From Gammaproteobacteria bacterium (GTDB lineage Bacteria; Pseudomonadota; Gammaproteobacteria; Chromatiales; Chromatiaceae): a stretch of 44,657 bases of DNA. Where the stretch lies: assembly GCA_018812525.1 (NCBI GenBank), contig JAHJDE010000141.1:1-44657 (forward strand), read 5' to 3'. The position numbers and the translations under genes were made by a program. Under the pieces are notes generated by a model. That model worked only from the letters and a program-made list of their open reading frames with translations. It had not been told where the DNA came from and made no database searches. This document shows positions 42,200 to 44,657 of the stretch, piece after piece (position 1 is the first letter of the stretch; each line of letters opens with the position of its first letter).

Positions 42200-42235
42200 A
42201 CGGCAGGAAACCGCCGGATAGTAGTTTCCTGCCGT
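42200..42235 (+). terminator. Hairpin after protein B
   Basis: A 12-bp perfect stem (ACGGCAGGAAAC / GTTTCCTGCCGT) with a 12-nt loop lies 7 bp after the stop, without a clear T-run. It may attenuate transcription into the next gene. Confidence 0.55.
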
Positions 42236-42264
42236 CCTTACTTGACGTTTGACGGGGATTATTA

Positions 42265-43128
42265 GTGTCTATTTGGGATGATGATCCGAAAAATATTATC
42301 GGTGGCTGGGAATACCTTTACGAACACGAAGGACTGTGGGCCAGGATTAGAGGGCGCGGGCCTTATAGCCTTCGTAGTAAATGGAAGGAGATTCGGGTAC
42401 GGCTGGATGAGCTGTGCCAGACCATGCCCAAGCTCAAGCAGGCCAAGGCGCAATGGTCCGTACGGGAGGCAGACCTATGTGGTTACAGGCCTTACGAGCC
42501 GGTGATGGATATAGACCTGCGCCTGGCAAGTCCCGAGGTGATAGGGGCGGAATTGCAGCGACGGATCGATCAGCAGGGAAGCAGGATAGAGGAACTGTGC
42601 AATCTGGTCGCCCCCTGGGGGATTGACCTGGATGGAGGTATCGCCAGCCTCGATGCGCTGAACCTGTGGTTTTCAGCCTACCTCCGCTTGTTCACCAAGA
42701 AGGAGTTTCTTGCCCATGTCCGGGAAAACAAGGCACCCCACTGCAATCCCTATAATCATCGAGCCCCCGTCGTCTGGTATTCCATCAGTATGGATATCTC
42801 TCTTTACATGATGTCCATGCTGCAAAGAGCATGCCCTTGCGCCCATTGGGGAATCAGCAAAACCAAACAAGAGCATGTACTTTTTTATGACCGCCTGGTT
42901 CAACCTTTATACAACCGCCCGGTTCTTATCCTTACATCATCGAACGACGCCTACGCCGATTTCGAGCAGGACCTCTGGTTTGTAATGCGATTGTTAAATG
43001 GAAATAATGTTACGAGAAGTTACCTTTTCTGGCTCAGTCGTGAATACAAGAAAAAGGTGACGGCCTGCCAGCGGCTCGCCAAAAAGAAATCAAAAAAGAC
43101 CAAGGCGAACGCCTCAAATGTAGCTTAG
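42265..43128 (+). CDS. Hypothetical protein (candidate immunity or accessory)
   Basis: This 287-residue soluble protein has no signal peptide or clear family. It is rich in aromatic residues (residues 5-40, WDDDPKNIIGGWEYLYEH) and ends with a Lys-rich tail. It starts at GTG 42265, preceded by GACGGGGAT. Following toxin-like protein B it is placed like a cytosolic immunity protein; this is inference. Confidence 0.68.
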   Translation: MSIWDDDPKNIIGGWEYLYEHEGLWARIRGRGPYSLRSKWKEIRVRLDELCQTMPKLKQAKAQWSVREADLCGYRPYEPVMDIDLRLASPEVIGAELQRRIDQQGSRIEELCNLVAPWGIDLDGGIASLDALNLWFSAYLRLFTKKEFLAHVRENKAPHCNPYNHRAPVVWYSISMDISLYMMSMLQRACPCAHWGISKTKQEHVLFYDRLVQPLYNRPVLILTSSNDAYADFEQDLWFVMRLLNGNNVTRSYLFWLSREYKKKVTACQRLAKKKSKKTKANASNVA

Positions 43129-43338
43129 TGAATTAGCATCAGTGAAGCACAATGGTCAGGCACCCTGCCAACGGCAGGTCATGAAAATTGCCAAAACAAA
43201 GGTTACAACAAATGGAACCGATGAGGCGTAAGGCAAGCGGACGTTAACGGACCCAAATAATGACAATACCGCAGGATGCCTTATAACGCCTAGCATCCGG
43301 CAGCACAGGCTCAACGGGCGTTATTTCGGGAATAGGTC

Positions 43339-43779
43339 ATGAAGAAACTACTGTCCACTTTTATTTTGATGCTGGCTACCCTGCTGGCATATAGCACGCC
43401 AGTTTACGCCAAAGGCATCCCTCTCTTTTTCGGGGAGCAAGAAGAGATCCATAAAATAGCTGACGTGAACCTGAAAGGCGGGGAGGGCGAGGATCTATTC
43501 ATAGGATACAGAACACGTGAACTCTACCTTCTCGCCGGGGTTTATGTCACGGATGAAGGGTATATCCTGGGCGTAACAAGCGATGAAAGCAAATACTACC
43601 CGTTTCCCTCGGGTGATGAGCTGAAAGCGTTTCAGGAGTCCGGGATGCTTCCCGAGAAACTGCCGGAATACAGCTTATCCACATTGGATTATATTTTCGG
43701 GTATTCGCTCTGGCTGATAGCCTTGCTTGGGCTCTTGTACTATTTCATGAAAAAGGCCCTGGTAAAACGGGACCATTGA
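43339..43779 (+). CDS. Exported membrane-anchored hypothetical protein
   Basis: This 146-residue protein has a signal peptide (residues ~1-24), a periplasmic domain, and a C-terminal TM helix (~118-138) followed by basic residues. No family is recognised. It lies between the locus-2 cargo gene and the third leader and could be a second immunity protein. Confidence 0.68.
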   Translation: MKKLLSTFILMLATLLAYSTPVYAKGIPLFFGEQEEIHKIADVNLKGGEGEDLFIGYRTRELYLLAGVYVTDEGYILGVTSDESKYYPFPSGDELKAFQESGMLPEKLPEYSLSTLDYIFGYSLWLIALLGLLYYFMKKALVKRDH

Positions 43780-43834
43780 GGGATCAAAAATGATCATAAC
43801 TTGGCGGCTTCACGAAGGGATTTTTCACGGACTA

Positions 43835-43947
43835 GCATCATAAATCCCGGCGTCACAACAATTTCATGATGGAGGAGCAGCCCGGCACGACACAGGACAA
43901 TTCGGACAAGGTCAAAATACATCGGCAAACAATGGAGATAATCTGTC
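43835..43947 (+). promoter_or_regulatory. Conserved leader, locus 3
   Basis: This 113-bp leader differs from 38239-38351 at six positions, with no insertions or deletions, and precedes ATG 43948. The short upstream frame from 43866 runs on past the gene start in another frame. Confidence 0.87.
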
Positions 43948-44657
43948 ATGGGCGTTCTAAGCAAGATAAAGAAAGCAGTAACCAAAGTAGCAACGGCTGT
44001 AACGAAACCCGTTAAGCAAGCAACAAAGGCCATTACCAACGTCGTCAAAAGCGTTAGCAAACCGGTTGTGAAGGCCGTATCGAGTATTGCCACCGGCGTT
44101 AAAAAGGTGGCGACGAATGCCGTCAGGGGGGTAGCCAAGGCGCCCGCCAGGGTGCTGGGGGCGGTCACCTCCGGCATCAAGAAGGCCGCGACCAGCACCC
44201 TGAAAAGCGTCGGTAAGGTGGCCGCGAAGGTCGCCGTCACGGCGGCAAAGGTGTCAAGCAAGCTGGGTGTCGCCGGACACATCATCGATGTCGGCCTGGC
44301 GGCCTACACGGGCGGTGCCTATGCAGCCGTCAAGCTGGCGGCAAAAAAGGTCATCACGACCTATGCCGCGTCAGTCGTGGCAAAAAAGCTTGCCAAAACA
44401 TCGCAACTGGCGGCCTCTGTCGCATCAGCACTGATTAGCGGCGGTTCCACGAAATCATTGGCACTCAAGCAAGCCGCATTGTCAGCCACACAGCGATACG
44501 CCATCAACAAGGCAGGACAGCAACTCGCCAAGAAGTCGAATACCCTGGCATCCGCCCTCAATATTTACAATGGCGTAAGTTCAGTGGCCGCCCTGGGCCG
44601 ACAAGTCAGCTCCGTTTCCAGCGGTGCCCGGCAGCTTGGCAAATACATGGCCCCTGC
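43948..44657 (+). CDS. Toxin-like protein C, partial (runs off the window)
   Basis: The N-terminal ~236 residues of a third family member closely match protein B. The stretch 44428-44657 matches 40438-40667 with one synonymous difference, whereas the first 470 bp differ more. The C-terminal domain lies outside the window. It carries the same Lys/Ala/Val N-terminus and is expected to have a different C-terminus. Confidence 0.8.
   Translation, partial: MGVLSKIKKAVTKVATAVTKPVKQATKAITNVVKSVSKPVVKAVSSIATGVKKVATNAVRGVAKAPARVLGAVTSGIKKAATSTLKSVGKVAAKVAVTAAKVSSKLGVAGHIIDVGLAAYTGGAYAAVKLAAKKVITTYAASVVAKKLAKTSQLAASVASALISGGSTKSLALKQAALSATQRYAINKAGQQLAKKSNTLASALNIYNGVSSVAALGRQVSSVSSGARQLGKYMAP

Noticed and set aside
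43283-43324. Possible integron attC site (ATAACGCC..GGCGTTAT) upstream of the exported protein gene
   Set aside because: The 8-bp ends are complementary, but the core GTTRRRY is absent (GTTATTT) and the inner arms do not pair. No integrase was seen, so an attC call is unsupported.

Overview
The window reads as the chromosome of a GC-rich gammaproteobacterium. The core genes are typical of that class (proC-yggT-yggU, rpmB-rpmG, recG, ubiC-ubiA, nudE/yrfG, ppnN, rhlB). A complete cytochrome cd1 denitrification cluster and cbb3-oxidase/ferrous-iron genes suggest a facultatively denitrifying, possibly sulfur-oxidising lineage; the lineage is inference and the species cannot be named from this sequence.

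Layout. 1-6.2 kb: housekeeping genes (proline synthesis, YggT/YggU, a dynamin-like GTPase, a DUF4426 protein, ribosomal proteins L28/L33, a DHH phosphoesterase). 6.2-25 kb: more core genes mixed with short repeats, including yjbQ, recG, ubiCA, a ZrgA-type metal-uptake/ABC/FtsX operon with a DUF3299 protein and a SAP-domain protein upstream, nudE facing yrfG, ppnN, rhlB and a lytic transglycosylase. 22.2-37 kb: the nitrite-reduction island. It starts with a leftward hemerythrin-DUF2249-membrane protein operon opposite nirE. A membrane bacteriohemerythrin follows, then nirS, a NirT-type cytochrome fused to a haem-binding periplasmic domain, and a cupredoxin. The last block is nirC-nirF-nirD-nirL-nirGH(fused)-nirJ-cytochrome c'-like-nirN. 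Four FNR/DNR-type boxes (TTGAT-N4-ATCAA type) lie at the relevant promoters. NirE makes precorrin-2, NirDLGH decarboxylate sirohaem, NirJ and NirF/NirN finish haem d1, and NirS uses it to reduce nitrite; the NirT fusion and the cupredoxin or cytochromes probably bring electrons. 37-38 kb: a tandem repeat, ccoS, a feoB remnant and feoA with a Fur-like box.

38.2 kb to the end is an accessory region and the most novel part. Three loci start with the same ~113 bp (or ~93 bp) leader and encode Lys/Ala/Val/Thr-rich proteins with variable C-termini. The first two are followed by small unrelated genes, and the third runs off the window. It looks like a tandem polymorphic toxin/bacteriocin-immunity array, with one member carrying a LysM domain and another a colicin-like hydrophobic C-terminus beside a 4-TM protein. 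This is inference from architecture; no family match could be run.

Repeats are abundant. There is a GTAACTATTCAG-ended miniature element (three copies, each with a perfect 8-bp target duplication) and a 180-254 bp element in three copies, one of them composite. There is also a chain of four perfect hairpins at the left edge, a 27-bp perfect palindrome between an FNR box and nirC, and 15-bp and 66-bp tandem repeats.
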